DNA of 64,000 nt from Azotimanducus chitobiosivorans (GTDB lineage Bacteria; Pseudomonadota; Gammaproteobacteria; Pseudomonadales; Azotimanducaceae), in contig OZ241339.1 of assembly GCA_965200235.1 (NCBI GenBank), positions 2,852,001-2,916,000 of the forward strand, given 5' to 3'. The notes beneath the pieces were generated by a model. It did not search any database, was not told where the DNA came from, and worked only from the letters and a program-made list of their open reading frames with translations. This document shows positions 8,015-17,903 of the stretch, one piece after another; the stretch's first letter is position 1, and each line of letters opens with the position of its first letter. The position numbers and the translations under genes were made by a program.

Positions 8015-9075
8015 TGAACTATAGGTGCGAGCTTGCCGGACGCGTACATGTCGCTGTACTTCTCAAGTGAGCGCGGCTGAATCTTCGAGGCTTGACCCGC
8101 GCATCCAAAGGCGACGAGCCGGTCCTTGACGATCTCCTTCATGGCGGCAAGCTGTTTGCCGAGATACTTCCTCGGGTCGAACTCGCGCGGGTTGGTCGCC
8201 AAGAACTCGCGCGTTGCGGCGGTCGCGGCGAGGCGCAGGTCGGTATCGATGTTGACCTTGCGCACGCCGTGGCGGATGCCCTCTTGGATTTCCCCCACGG
8301 GCACGCCGTAGGTCTCTGGGATGTCGCCGCCGTAGCGGTTGATCTTCGTAAGCAAATCCTGCGGCACCGAGGAACTGCCGTGCATCACGAGATGCGTATT
8401 CGGTATGCGCGCATGAATGTCGCGAACGCGGTCAATGGCCAGAATGTCGCCGGTCGGCGGACGGCTGAACTTGTATGCGCCGTGCGAGGTGCCGATGGCG
8501 ATGGCGAGCGCATCGACGTTCGTGTGCGCGACGAAGTCGGCTGCTTGTTCCGGGTCGGTCAGCAGCATGTCATGGCTGAGCGTGCCTTCGGCACCGACGC
8601 CGTCCTCTTCTCCGGCTTCGCCGGTCTCCAAGGATCCGAGGCAGCCAAGCTCACCTTCCACCGACACGCCGCAGGCGTGCGCCATATCGACTGCGCGCTT
8701 TGTGACATCCACATTGTATTCGTAGCTTGCTGGCGTCTTTTGATCTTCCATCAGCGAACCGTCCATCATCACCGAGCTAAAACCGAGCTGAATCGAGCGC
8801 TGGCAGACGGCGGGACTTGCGCCGTGGTCTTGATGCATCACTAGCGGAATATGCGGGAACTCCTCGACGGACGCGAGGATCAAATGCCGAAGAAAGTTCG
8901 GGCCTGCGTACTTCCTTGCGCCGGCAGATGCTTGCACGATGACCGGACTGTCAAGTTCATCGGCACCTTCCATGATGGCGCGCATCTGTTCGAGATTGTT
9001 GACGTTGAAGGCGGGTACGCCGTAGTCGTTTTCGGCAGCGTGATCGAGCAATTGACGCAAGCTAATGACAGCCAT
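8011..9075 (-). CDS. fba: Class II fructose-1,6-bisphosphate aldolase
   Basis: A 354-residue Zn-dependent aldolase of the type also found in Calvin-cycle operons. Metal-binding histidines lie in MHQDHG, AIGTSHGAYKF and LVMHGSSSVP, with the acidic EGELGCLG segment and NIDTDLRLA near the active site. It interconverts fructose-1,6-bisphosphate with dihydroxyacetone phosphate and glyceraldehyde-3-phosphate. Last gene of the tkt-pgk-fba run, 28 bp after pgk. Confidence 0.95.
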   Translation of the reverse strand: MAVISLRQLLDHAAENDYGVPAFNVNNLEQMRAIMEGADELDSPVIVQASAGARKYAGPNFLRHLILASVEEFPHIPLVMHQDHGASPAVCQRSIQLGFSSVMMDGSLMEDQKTPASYEYNVDVTKRAVDMAHACGVSVEGELGCLGSLETGEAGEEDGVGAEGTLSHDMLLTDPEQAADFVAHTNVDALAIAIGTSHGAYKFSRPPTGDILAIDRVRDIHARIPNTHLVMHGSSSVPQDLLTKINRYGGDIPETYGVPVGEIQEGIRHGVRKVNIDTDLRLAATAATREFLATNPREFDPRKYLGKQLAAMKEIVKDRLVAFGCAGQASKIQPRSLEKYSDMYASGKLAPIVH

Positions 9076-9103
9076 GAAGGGTTACCTCAGAAATAGAAGT
9101 GAA

Positions 9104-10273
9104 TTATCGCGCCCGCGCCCGTAAAGAAGCAATAGCAGGCAGTTCGCGGCCCTCGACAAACTCAAGGAGCGCACCGCCACCGGTCGAAATGTAGGAGATG
9201 GACTTGGCAACGCCGGCCTTGTCGATGGCCGCCAAGGTGTCGCCGCCGCCCGCAAGCGAAAAAGCTGGCGATCTTGCGACGCTTCTTGCGAAGTGCAGCG
9301 TTCCTGCGGCGAATCTGTCGATCTCGAACACGCCGAGCGGGCCGTTCCATAAAATCGTACCGACCACGTTCATCGCGCCACGAAGCTGCGCCCTTGAATT
9401 CGGACCGATATCGACGACCCGGTCATGCTCGCCGATGTCTTCGACGGGGACCGTTTTCGTCCGCGCACGGGCACGCACTTCGCGGGCCACCACCACATCG
9501 ACGGGCAGGAGCATGCGACTCGATGCGAGCAATCGCTCGGCTTCATCGAGCATGGAAGCTTCAATGAGCGACTTGCCAACATTGAGGCCCTTGGCGGCGA
9601 GAAACGTGGTCGCGATGGCACCACCGACCACGAGGGTGTCGGTCAATTGCGCGAGCCGGTCGAGCACGCCGAGCTTGGTGCTGATCTTCGCCCCGCCGAT
9701 GACAGCAACCAAGGGCCGCGCCGGGGCTTCGAGCAATTCGCTTAAGGTTTCGAGTTCGCGCAGCAGCAGCGGCCCTGCGCACGCGACTTCTGCGACATCA
9801 ATGACACCGGCGGTGGAAGCGTGCGCACGATGCGCGGTCGCGAAGGCATCCATCACAAACACATCGCAGAGACCCGCGAGCTTCTCTGCCGAAGCCGGGT
9901 CATTGTCGGTCTCGCCCGGCTGGAAGCGGACGTTTTCAAGCAGGCCGATGGTGCCGGCCTGCATCGCTGTTGCGCTTTCCATATCGACGAGATCAACCTG
10001 TTCGCCGAGCAGTTCGCCGAGCCTTGCGGCGACTGGCGAGAGCGAGAATTGAGGCGCCGTTGCAGGCGTATCGCCCCTCGCAGGCCGGCCAAGGTGCGAT
10101 GCCAGCAGAATCCTTGCCGCACCCTGCTTCTTCAAAAGTTCAATGGTGGGCAGCGCCGCGAGCAGGCGCGCATCACTTGTCACGCGACCGTCTTGGACAG
10201 GCGCGTTCAAATCTTCGCGAACGAGCACGCGCTTGCCGCGAATGTCGAGCGCGTAAACGCTTGGAACGTCCAC
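9104..10273 (-). CDS. pgk: Phosphoglycerate kinase
   Basis: A 389-residue enzyme making ATP from 1,3-bisphosphoglycerate. Seen in order: VREDLNAPV (substrate loop), LLASHLGRP, GGAKISTKLGVL, WNGPLGVFE and the ATP-site STGGGALLEFVEG. The usual RVDFNVP motif reads REDLNAP here, a known kind of variation. It starts with GTG directly after the tkt stop codon, with no spacer, so the two are probably co-translated. The common partner gap (GAPDH) is absent from this cluster. Confidence 0.95.
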   Translation of the reverse strand: MDVPSVYALDIRGKRVLVREDLNAPVQDGRVTSDARLLAALPTIELLKKQGAARILLASHLGRPARGDTPATAPQFSLSPVAARLGELLGEQVDLVDMESATAMQAGTIGLLENVRFQPGETDNDPASAEKLAGLCDVFVMDAFATAHRAHASTAGVIDVAEVACAGPLLLRELETLSELLEAPARPLVAVIGGAKISTKLGVLDRLAQLTDTLVVGGAIATTFLAAKGLNVGKSLIEASMLDEAERLLASSRMLLPVDVVVAREVRARARTKTVPVEDIGEHDRVVDIGPNSRAQLRGAMNVVGTILWNGPLGVFEIDRFAAGTLHFARSVARSPAFSLAGGGDTLAAIDKAGVAKSISYISTGGGALLEFVEGRELPAIASLRARAR

Positions 10274-12286
10274 TTACGAAGAAACCCTGTTGATGGCTGC
10301 GACCACAGCTTCCCAAGTGATGCCCATCGTTTCGAGCGCGATGCCGCCGGGCGCCGACACGCCAAACGTCTCGACCCCAACGACCTCGCCTTCAAGCCCC
10401 ACGTAGCGACGCCAATAGTCGGGGTGCGCCGCTTCGACGGCGACTCGCGCCTTGGCGCTCGGCGGCAACACCTCGTCTCGATAAGCTTGTGGCTGCCCAT
10501 CGAATGCACTGGTGCTCGGCATGGATACGACGCGCACGCCTATGCCTTGCATCGATGCCTCATGCGCCGCGGCCACCGCGACTTCGACTTCCGATCCTGT
10601 TGCAATGACGACGACATCGAGCGTATCGACTTCCTCGACGAGCACGTATCCACCTCGCGCGATCGCCTCGAACGCGCCCGCACTTCGCTCTTGCGCCTGG
10701 GTTTTCTGGCGCGTGAGAATGAGCGCGGTCGGGCCGTCTTGCGCGATCGCCTGCTCAACTGCCACGCAGGTTTCAACCAGATCACAGGGTCGCCAGACGT
10801 TCATATTGGGCGTGGTGCGAAGGTTCGTGAGCTGCTCGACCGGCTGATGCGTCGGCCCGTCTTCACCGAGCGCCACCGAGTCGTGCGTGTAGACAAGAAT
10901 GTTCGGCAGCCGCATGAGCGATGCGAGGCGCACGGCGTTGCGCGCATACTCCATGAAGACGAGAAAGGTGCCGGAAAAAGGCCGCAGGCCGCCGTGCAGG
11001 CACATGCCGTTGGTGATCGCCGTCATGCCGAATTCGCGCACGCCCCAGTGTATGTAGTTGGCCACGCCGTCATCAGGCGCTGCGATATGCAATGCGCGCG
11101 CGGTGCTGAACTTGGTGCCGTTGGAACCTGAGAGGTCCGCCGAGCCGCCGATTAGTTCGGGCACGTGATCGACAACCGCATCAAGACTTTTCGTCAATGC
11201 CTTTCTCGTTTCCAGTGGCGCCAATGCGCGTTGCGCATCCTTGGCGAGTGCCGAGAGGCCAGCGTTCCAGCCCTCCGGCAAGTCGCCATTCATGCGCCGC
11301 GTGAGCTCGCGCGCCAATTCAGGATAGTCGCGCGCATAGGCATCAAAGCGACGCTGCCATTCGTTCACGAGTTCCCGTCCGCGCGCGCGCTGATTCCACG
11401 CCGTCTTGACGGCTTCAGGCACTTCGAACGCCGCCCATGGCCATTGAAGCGCTTCGCGCGTCGCCGCGACCTCGGCGTCACCAAGCGGCGCGCCATGCGT
11501 CGCTGCGGTGCCCGCCTTGTTGGGCGAACCGAAGCCGATTTGAGTACGGCAGCAAATGAGCGTCGGACGCGATGTCTCGGCATCGGCGGCAGCGACCGCG
11601 TCACGCACCGCGTCCGCGTCATGCCCGTCAACGTCCTCGATCACCTGCCAGCCGTAGGCATCGAAGCGTTTGGCGACGTTCTCGGTGAACCACGGCCCGA
11701 CTTCGCCGTCGATAGAGATATTGTTGTCATCGTAGATGCAGACGAGCTTGCCGAGACCTGCGGTGCCGGCAAACGACGCCGCCTCGTGCGACACGCCTTC
11801 CATGAGGCAGCCGTCGCCGGCAATGACGAAGGTGCGATGGTCGATGATTTCATGCCCGTCGCGATTGAAGGTCTCGGCGAGCAGCTTTTCGCTAAGCGCC
11901 ATGCCGACGGCGTTGGCGAAGCCTTGTCCAAGCGGCCCGGTCGTCGTCTCGACGCCGGGCGCGTGCCCGAACTCCGGGTGTCCGGGCGTTTTGGAACCGA
12001 GCTGCCGAAAGCGCTTCAGTTCGTCAATTGAGAGATCGTATCCAGTCAGGTGCAAGACTGAGTAGAGCAGCATCGACGCGTGGCCGTTGGAGAGCACAAA
12101 GCGGTCACGATCGATCCAGCCGGGGTCGTGGGGCGCAAAGCGCATGACATCGTTCCACAAGACTTCGGCGATGTCCGCGAGCCCCATGGGCGCGCCCGGA
12201 TGCCCCGACTTGGCGGCTTCGACGGCATCCATGGCGAGCACTCGAATGGCGTTTGCGCATTCGCGGCGCGTTGGTGTTTCAGGCAT
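10274..12286 (-). CDS. tkt: Transketolase
   Basis: A 670-residue ThDP enzyme of the pentose phosphate and Calvin pathways. The ThDP/Mg motif GDGCLMEGVSHEAASFAG, the N-terminal AANAIR-like start (ANAIRVLAMDAVEAAKSG) and the pyrimidine-domain GVREFGMTAITNGMCLHGG are all present. Length is normal. First gene of the minus-strand tkt-pgk-fba unit and divergent from panB, with about 90 bp between them for both promoters. Confidence 0.97.
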   Translation of the reverse strand: MPETPTRRECANAIRVLAMDAVEAAKSGHPGAPMGLADIAEVLWNDVMRFAPHDPGWIDRDRFVLSNGHASMLLYSVLHLTGYDLSIDELKRFRQLGSKTPGHPEFGHAPGVETTTGPLGQGFANAVGMALSEKLLAETFNRDGHEIIDHRTFVIAGDGCLMEGVSHEAASFAGTAGLGKLVCIYDDNNISIDGEVGPWFTENVAKRFDAYGWQVIEDVDGHDADAVRDAVAAADAETSRPTLICCRTQIGFGSPNKAGTAATHGAPLGDAEVAATREALQWPWAAFEVPEAVKTAWNQRARGRELVNEWQRRFDAYARDYPELARELTRRMNGDLPEGWNAGLSALAKDAQRALAPLETRKALTKSLDAVVDHVPELIGGSADLSGSNGTKFSTARALHIAAPDDGVANYIHWGVREFGMTAITNGMCLHGGLRPFSGTFLVFMEYARNAVRLASLMRLPNILVYTHDSVALGEDGPTHQPVEQLTNLRTTPNMNVWRPCDLVETCVAVEQAIAQDGPTALILTRQKTQAQERSAGAFEAIARGGYVLVEEVDTLDVVVIATGSEVEVAVAAAHEASMQGIGVRVVSMPSTSAFDGQPQAYRDEVLPPSAKARVAVEAAHPDYWRRYVGLEGEVVGVETFGVSAPGGIALETMGITWEAVVAAINRVSS

Positions 12287-12379
12287 TGTCTGCGCCTAGA
12301 CGGGGACAAACCGCCATTGTCCTACAATAGCGACCTCAAGCCCAACAACGCGCCGCAATTCGCGAAAAAGGAAGTCGCC

Positions 12380-13198
12380 ATGTCTTCGCAAGCCAACCAA
12401 CGCCAGACGACCTTGAGCACGCTCGAAGCCCTCAAGCGCCGCGGCGAGAAGTTTGCAACGCTCACCGCCTACGATGCGATTTTCTCAAGCCTTGTCAGCG
12501 CCGCAGGCGTCAAGGTTATTCTTGTCGGCGACTCGCTTGGCATGGTGCTGCAAGGCCACGACAGTACGCTGCCGGTCACCGTCGATGACATTGCCTACCA
12601 TCTCGACTGCGTCAAGCGCGGCAATCAAGGGGCGCTCATCATGGCCGACCTGCCGTTCATGAGCTATGCGTCCGAATCGCAATCGCTTGAATCCGCCGCT
12701 CACCTCATGCGCCACGGCGCGCACATCGTCAAGCTCGAAGGCGGCGCGTGGCTTGCCGCAAGCACGCGCTTGTTGACCGAGCGCGGCATCCCGGTATGCG
12801 CGCACATGGGGCTCACGCCGCAGTCAATCAACCGCATCGGCGGCTATCGCGTGCAGGGGCGCAACCCCGATCAAGCCGCCACCATTCTCGAAGAAGCCAA
12901 GCTGCTCGAAGAGGCCGGCGCGGCCATGCTGCTGCTCGAATGCGTGCCGGTTGAACTCGCCGCAAAGATCACCGATTCGAGCCGCGTGCCGGTGATCGGA
13001 ATTGGCGCAGGACCAGACACTGACGGGCAGATCATGGTGCTGCACGACCTCTTGGGCATGGAAACCACAGGCATCAAGCCGCCGAAGTTCGTGAAGAACT
13101 TTCTCGCGGATACTAGCTCTGTTCGCGAGGCGATCGAAAGCTACGCGCGGGCGGTGGAAGACGGGACATTCCCGGCGCCTGAGCATTGCTTTACGTGA
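12380..13198 (+). CDS. panB: 3-methyl-2-oxobutanoate hydroxymethyltransferase
   Basis: A 272-residue ketopantoate synthase, first step of pantothenate synthesis (5,10-methylene-THF plus alpha-ketoisovalerate). Motifs LTAYDAIFSSL, VGDSLGMVLQGHDSTLPV, KLEGG, GIPVCAHMGLTPQS and IGIGAGPDTDGQ are typical; the active-site base is the Glu of LLECVP. ATG 12380 is chosen over an upstream open frame because it has AAGGAAG just before it and the family's usual N-terminus. panC follows one base after the stop codon. Confidence 0.97.
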   Translation: MSSQANQRQTTLSTLEALKRRGEKFATLTAYDAIFSSLVSAAGVKVILVGDSLGMVLQGHDSTLPVTVDDIAYHLDCVKRGNQGALIMADLPFMSYASESQSLESAAHLMRHGAHIVKLEGGAWLAASTRLLTERGIPVCAHMGLTPQSINRIGGYRVQGRNPDQAATILEEAKLLEEAGAAMLLLECVPVELAAKITDSSRVPVIGIGAGPDTDGQIMVLHDLLGMETTGIKPPKFVKNFLADTSSVREAIESYARAVEDGTFPAPEHCFT

Positions 13199-13199
13199 C

Positions 13200-14036
13200 A
13201 TGTTGATCGTTCGCGGGGGCACGGGACTCCTAAACGCACGAACTCGTGCAGACAAGATCGCGCTCGTGCCGACCATGGGCAACCTCCACGCCGGGCACCT
13301 TGCGCTCGTTGAGGCAGCGAGAGCCAAGTCGGACGATGTCTGGGTGAGTCTGTTCGTCAACCCCTTGCAGTTTGGTCAAGGCGAAGACTTCGACACCTAT
13401 CCTCGCACCTTCGACGAGGACGTGGCACAGCTCGAAAGCGCGGGTGCGACGCTCTTGTTTGCGCCAAGCGTTGCTGAAATGTATCCGGGCGGCGTGGAAT
13501 CGCCGACGCGAGTGTCGCTGCCGCCGCTTGCCAGCGAACTCTGCGGTCGGCATCGACCGGGGCACTTCGACGGCGCCTGCACGGTTGTGCTCAAGCTCTT
13601 CAATCTGACGGGCGCCGCCTATGCGTGCTTCGGTGAAAAGGACTACCAGCAGCTGACCCTCGTCAAGCGCATGGTCGTTGACTTGAATCTTGGGGTTGAG
13701 ATCGTGCCTGTTGCGACCATGCGCGAACATGACGGACTCGCCATGTCGAGTCGCAACGCCTATCTCGACAGCAACGCCCGCCGCAAAGCGCCTTCTTTGT
13801 ACGCTGAACTCGCGGCTATTCGGCATCAGCTTGAGGCGGGACGCCGCGACTTTGCTGCGCTCGAGCAAGCCGCGATGACATCACTCGAAGCCGATGGCTG
13901 GGTGCCCGACTACGTGGCCATTCGTGGCGCCGAACTTCAGTCGCCAGATGGGCTCGAAGAGTTCCGCGTGCTCGGCGCGGCGCGACTCGGAGCAACACGC
14001 CTCATCGACAATGTGAAGACAGGTCTTTCGCCCTGA
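13200..14036 (+). CDS. panC: Pantothenate synthetase
   Basis: A 278-residue ATP-dependent ligase joining pantoate and beta-alanine. The nucleotidyltransferase motif MGNLHAGH (HIGH-type), FVNPLQFG, GEKDYQQLTLVKRMV and the KMSKS-like MSSRN are present. Operon with panB (1-bp gap). Its last 35 bp overlap the convergent gene at 14002. Confidence 0.95.
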   Translation: MLIVRGGTGLLNARTRADKIALVPTMGNLHAGHLALVEAARAKSDDVWVSLFVNPLQFGQGEDFDTYPRTFDEDVAQLESAGATLLFAPSVAEMYPGGVESPTRVSLPPLASELCGRHRPGHFDGACTVVLKLFNLTGAAYACFGEKDYQQLTLVKRMVVDLNLGVEIVPVATMREHDGLAMSSRNAYLDSNARRKAPSLYAELAAIRHQLEAGRRDFAALEQAAMTSLEADGWVPDYVAIRGAELQSPDGLEEFRVLGAARLGATRLIDNVKTGLSP

Positions 14037-15579
14037 TGACGCAAAGGCTGCGGCCTTCGAGGCGCATCGCGAATCCGTGATCTGACGACATGCGGTGGGA
14101 CAACCGCATCCGCATTGGTCCCTGAACATGATCGCACGCGAGCGCGACTCGGTTGCCGTTGACGAGGATGTTGAGCACTTGGCGCGGCGCACCGAGCGGT
14201 TCAGTGTGCGGAAACAGCGCATCGATGCTGAGCGCCGAGGACTGCGGCGTCCACGGCTCGATATGTCCGTCGTCGAGATCGCGGATCGCATAGTCGAGGT
14301 CGCCGCGACTCAGCAGGTAGCCGAACACCGCTTCGTCCGCATCAGTCTCGTCCTGCCCGATGTTTGCGGCAAGGGTGGTGAGCGCAGCAAGGTCTTCCTC
14401 AATCTCAACGCTCACTCCCGCGGCAAGCCGCGCACGGAGTTGGTGCATGGCGCACAGCGCTTCATCGACTGCGCGCAAGCTCCTCGGCAACCGCACGTAG
14501 TCCTGCAAACGCGCGCGAAGCATCTCGATATCGGCATCGCTTGGAACCCCACCAGACGCGACAAGATCGATGACTTCCGCGAGCTGCATGAATTCGGATG
14601 AGAACCAAGCGAGGCGGTCGTTCACATCATTATCGCTGTTTTGGCGATGACTGTTCTGCACCTGCTCTGCCAAGGCGATAAGGTCTTGAGACAATTGAGT
14701 CGCTTCAAGGACACCCGCCGCGATTTGATCCTGCAAATTCGCAAGTGCCTCCTTGAGCGCGCGCACCTCCAACGGCGCGCGGTCTGGCTCAGGCTCCGGC
14801 GAAAGTGCCTTCGGAGCGATCAGTTCCGGTGCGGCAGATATGAGCCGGGCCAGCAGATTCTTGCCGTCAAAATTCGCGATATGCGCACATATCTCCTGCA
14901 GCGCAGGCTGGGCGGGAGCCAGTGACCTAGCATCCGCTGACGCCGCGGTGAGGGCTTGGCAGTAGCGAGCAAGTTCGGCACAATCAATCGGCTGAGCGTA
15001 ACCGCGAGCGACACGAGTCAATTCGACAAGCCCTGTCCACACGAGGCTTGACGGGTTGAACCGAAACACGCGCTTGAGCGCCTCGGCCTCGCGGCATAGA
15101 AGCGCTAGCGCAGACTCGGCCTTGGCGGCATCCCGCAATGCGCTCACTAGATCCACCACCGTTGATGCGCGTCTGCGAACCTGCCGCAACACGTTGCTGC
15201 GCCTGACCTTCTCGCGCCAGATGACTCGTTCATGGTCATGCAAGGTCGCCGCCTCGTCAAAATTGCGCGCGCCCCGAGCAGCGCGCAGTTCGGCGACCAA
15301 TTCGAGCAAACCGGATGCGAACCCGTCCGTTCCGATCTTGGAGAGCCGATGCAATGCGGATTGGAACAGCCTGAAGCCGTCCTCGCTTGGCTCGTCCAAC
15401 TGATGCGCACCATAGCGCTGAAGTTCAACGCAGAACATTGCGGCTTCGTTGTGCTCGACAAGCAAGCATGATGCTTCGAGCCACATCAGTTTTTCAATTA
15501 CGACAGCTAAATCTTGCCCACCCGCAAGCGGATCAAGAATCTGCTCAACTTGGCTGTCTATGGACGGCACGTCGCTCAT
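14002..15579 (-). CDS. Helical protein of unknown function, 525 aa
   Basis: Not recognised. Mostly alpha-helical, with charged segments, Leu/Ala-rich repeats and a predicted coiled coil in the middle (LKEALANLQDQIAAGVLEATQLSQDL). The last about 60 residues look beta-rich (LNILVNGNRVALACDHVQG), which loosely recalls a CheW-like or pilus-regulatory fold, but no motif supports that. It has no signal peptide or membrane helix. It stands alone, convergent with panC and overlapping it by 35 bp. Coding nature is supported by length and clean protein-like composition. Confidence 0.6.
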   Translation of the reverse strand: MSDVPSIDSQVEQILDPLAGGQDLAVVIEKLMWLEASCLLVEHNEAAMFCVELQRYGAHQLDEPSEDGFRLFQSALHRLSKIGTDGFASGLLELVAELRAARGARNFDEAATLHDHERVIWREKVRRSNVLRQVRRRASTVVDLVSALRDAAKAESALALLCREAEALKRVFRFNPSSLVWTGLVELTRVARGYAQPIDCAELARYCQALTAASADARSLAPAQPALQEICAHIANFDGKNLLARLISAAPELIAPKALSPEPEPDRAPLEVRALKEALANLQDQIAAGVLEATQLSQDLIALAEQVQNSHRQNSDNDVNDRLAWFSSEFMQLAEVIDLVASGGVPSDADIEMLRARLQDYVRLPRSLRAVDEALCAMHQLRARLAAGVSVEIEEDLAALTTLAANIGQDETDADEAVFGYLLSRGDLDYAIRDLDDGHIEPWTPQSSALSIDALFPHTEPLGAPRQVLNILVNGNRVALACDHVQGPMRMRLSHRMSSDHGFAMRLEGRSLCVIRAKDLSSHCR

Positions 15580-15630
15580 GCGCGGACACTACACGACTTA
15601 GCAGCGCAGACTTGCGCATAAGACGGTCGT

Positions 15631-16570
15631 TCAATCTGTTCCCAGTGCCCTGCCTTCATCCTCTGCATATTGATTAGGCACCCGCGGAGCGGCCATTACC
15701 ATTTGATCAGCCATCTTTATGAATGCCGTGCCTTGTTGGTTCTCGATAATTTTCACAGCTTGGGTTTGCGAAAGCGTTAGCATACAAGCGTGATGCACCG
15801 ATAACACGGCATCCTGCAATTCCTGATTATCTTCAAGTGCGGAAATCTTCAGTCCCATTTCGCGGCACTTGATCATGGGCAGATGTCTCGCGTGTGATTT
15901 GGTCAGGGCATGGTCACCCAATTCCTCAAGAATAACTGCGATTTTCTTGCCCGCACTCTTATCTCCCGCGAACATCCCGCTACTCAACCACTCTTTGGTC
16001 ATCTCATTCGACCAAGCGATCGCCTTCTCGCATTCTCCGACAAACGCAGGCGGGTACTTGGCGATAATCGGTTGCCAAACAGGGATGGCAGCAGCGCTTT
16101 GCTCAAGCGAATTCTTCGACAACACCGTGAGCCGGAATTCCAGAAAACTGCGGATCAATCGGTCCCAAGCTCGATTGCTTGCCCATGAGGATCTCGCGAG
16201 CCGCGCAAGCAATCATAGTACCGCCAGACATGGTCAGTTGAGGGATGACCACGCGGATGTCTTGGCCGAACATTGACCTGAGATAATCAACGAGAGACTC
16301 GGTTGCCGCCGCATCGCCACCCGGCGTGTGCAGTATCAGGTCTAATCCCTTTTGCCTATCTATCTGATGGATCACTGTCATGAAGCCGTTCTTGTCTTCA
16401 TCATTGATTTCAGTGCCCGCAACTCCAGCCTTCTGCAACCACGCTGAGTAGTATGCAATCGTGTTGCGATTTGTAATGGCGTGCAATTCGCTCAGGTACT
16501 GCCGTCTGATTTGATCTTGGATGCTCGGTGCAGACCTAATCTCGTCCAGCAACTGATTCCAGTTGGGCAT
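15631..16570 (-). pseudogene. Clp-fold serine protease of the SDH_sah/SppA-like type, frameshifted
   Basis: The 5' frame gives MPNWNQLLDEIRS, LILHTPGGDAAATESLVDYL and TMSGGTMIACAAREILMG (nucleophile-type Ser in MSGGT), ending at a stop after GVVEEFA near 16103. The family sequence resumes in a shifted frame at LEQSAAAIPVWQPIIAKY and runs to 15631. A single-base shift near 16103-16112 joins the two halves. The ATG at 16570 matches the family start. Either a true frameshift or an assembly error; the active-site part is upstream of the shift. Confidence 0.75.
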
Positions 16571-16925
16571 GAAAGGCAATCTAGGTCGCGGTATTTTGTG
16601 CGCTAGTCGAGTAGGCGCCAAGTACATGACAGTCGGAATCATTGCGACCGAGCTCAGCCAAGGCTTGAAATCGCTGGCGGTCAGACAATTTGGTCAAGCC
16701 AAGTGTGTGATAAGTGCGGTTAATTTCACGCTCTCTCGCTTGACCTTCGGGCTGTGGCGACCTCGCAGATTGTCTTGATTCATTGACCATCTGGCGATTG
16801 TAACAACTTACGCTGAATCATGTGTCGCTTGATCATGCCGACGGCTCTTCACGGATACCCAATTGCGAAGTTTGCTTTTCAATGCGAACATTTGCACTCG
16901 AATAAAGACGTGACGAAACAGCCCC
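16571..16925. other. Intergenic region upstream of gshB
   Basis: Divergent spacer of about 355 bp between the protease pseudogene and gshB, presumably holding both promoters. A short minus-strand open frame at 16581-16790 overlaps it but has no recognisable feature. I see no RNA gene or clear repeat. Confidence 0.4.
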
Positions 16926-17903
16926 GTGATTCGCGCAGCATTCCTAACAGACCCGGTGACAGATTTCGATCTCACGAAGGATTCGACCTTGAGCCTTCTG
17001 CGCGCGGCGCAAAGGCGCGGGTGGCAGGTGTTTCAGTTTGAGCAGCAGCACCTGTCCTTGAGGCGCGGCACGGCGGTGGCGAGCGCTTTTGCATTTGAGT
17101 TGCTCGGACGTTTTGCAGAAACGCTCGCCGCGCAGGATGCGTTGCCGGGGCCGTGGTTTCGCGTGCAAGATGCTGGCGAAGTCGAGCTTAGCAGCTTCGA
17201 TGTGGTGTTCATGCGCAAGGACCCACCGTTCAATATGCAATACATCTACTCGACCTACTTGCTAGAACGCGCAAGCAACTCGGGCACGCTTGTGGTCAAT
17301 CGTCCCGACAGCCTGCGCGACTGCAACGAAAAGCTCTTCGCCACCGAATTCGAAAGCTGCTACCCGCCACTCGTTGTGACGCAAAGTGCTGCGGTCATCC
17401 GCGAATTTTCTGCGGACCATGGCGATGTGATTCTCAAGCAGCTCGATGGCATGGGCGGCACGGGGGTGTTTTTGGTCAGGCAGGGCGACCCAAATCTCTC
17501 GGTGATGATCGAAATGCTGACTGAGAACGGCCAGGTTCCGATCATGGCGCAAGACTACATCCCTGAAATTCGCCGGGGCGACAAACGCATACTTCTGATA
17601 GACGGCGAGCCGGCGCCCTATGCGCTCGCACGCATTCCGGCCGAGGGCGAGACGCGCGGCAATTTGGCTGCAGGCGGCCACGGCGAAGTGCGCGAATTGA
17701 CCGAGCGGGATGAGTGGATTGCTCGGCAAGTGGGCTCGATCGCGAAGGAGCGCGGTCTCGTGTTCGTCGGGCTTGACGTGATTGGCGACCATCTCACTGA
17801 AATTAACGTCACCTGCCCGACCTGCGTGCGCCAAATCGAAGCGCAGACGGGCGTGGACCTTGGCGAGCGGCTCATCGATCATGTTGCGGCGCGACTTGCT
17901 TGA
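16926..17903 (+). CDS. gshB: Glutathione synthetase
   Basis: A 325-residue ATP-grasp ligase that adds glycine to gamma-glutamylcysteine. Seen: FDVVFMRKDPPFNMQYIYSTYLLE, VNRPDSLRDCNEKLFA, ILKQLDGMGGTGVF (ATP-binding lysine and glycine-rich loop), AQDYIPEIRRGDKRI and the metal-binding EINVTCPTCVRQIE. That last motif usually reads NVTSPTGIREI; both changed positions are Cys here. GTG start at 16926. The next gene, tonB, overlaps its 3' end by 23 bp. Confidence 0.95.
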   Translation: MIRAAFLTDPVTDFDLTKDSTLSLLRAAQRRGWQVFQFEQQHLSLRRGTAVASAFAFELLGRFAETLAAQDALPGPWFRVQDAGEVELSSFDVVFMRKDPPFNMQYIYSTYLLERASNSGTLVVNRPDSLRDCNEKLFATEFESCYPPLVVTQSAAVIREFSADHGDVILKQLDGMGGTGVFLVRQGDPNLSVMIEMLTENGQVPIMAQDYIPEIRRGDKRILLIDGEPAPYALARIPAEGETRGNLAAGGHGEVRELTERDEWIARQVGSIAKERGLVFVGLDVIGDHLTEINVTCPTCVRQIEAQTGVDLGERLIDHVAARLA

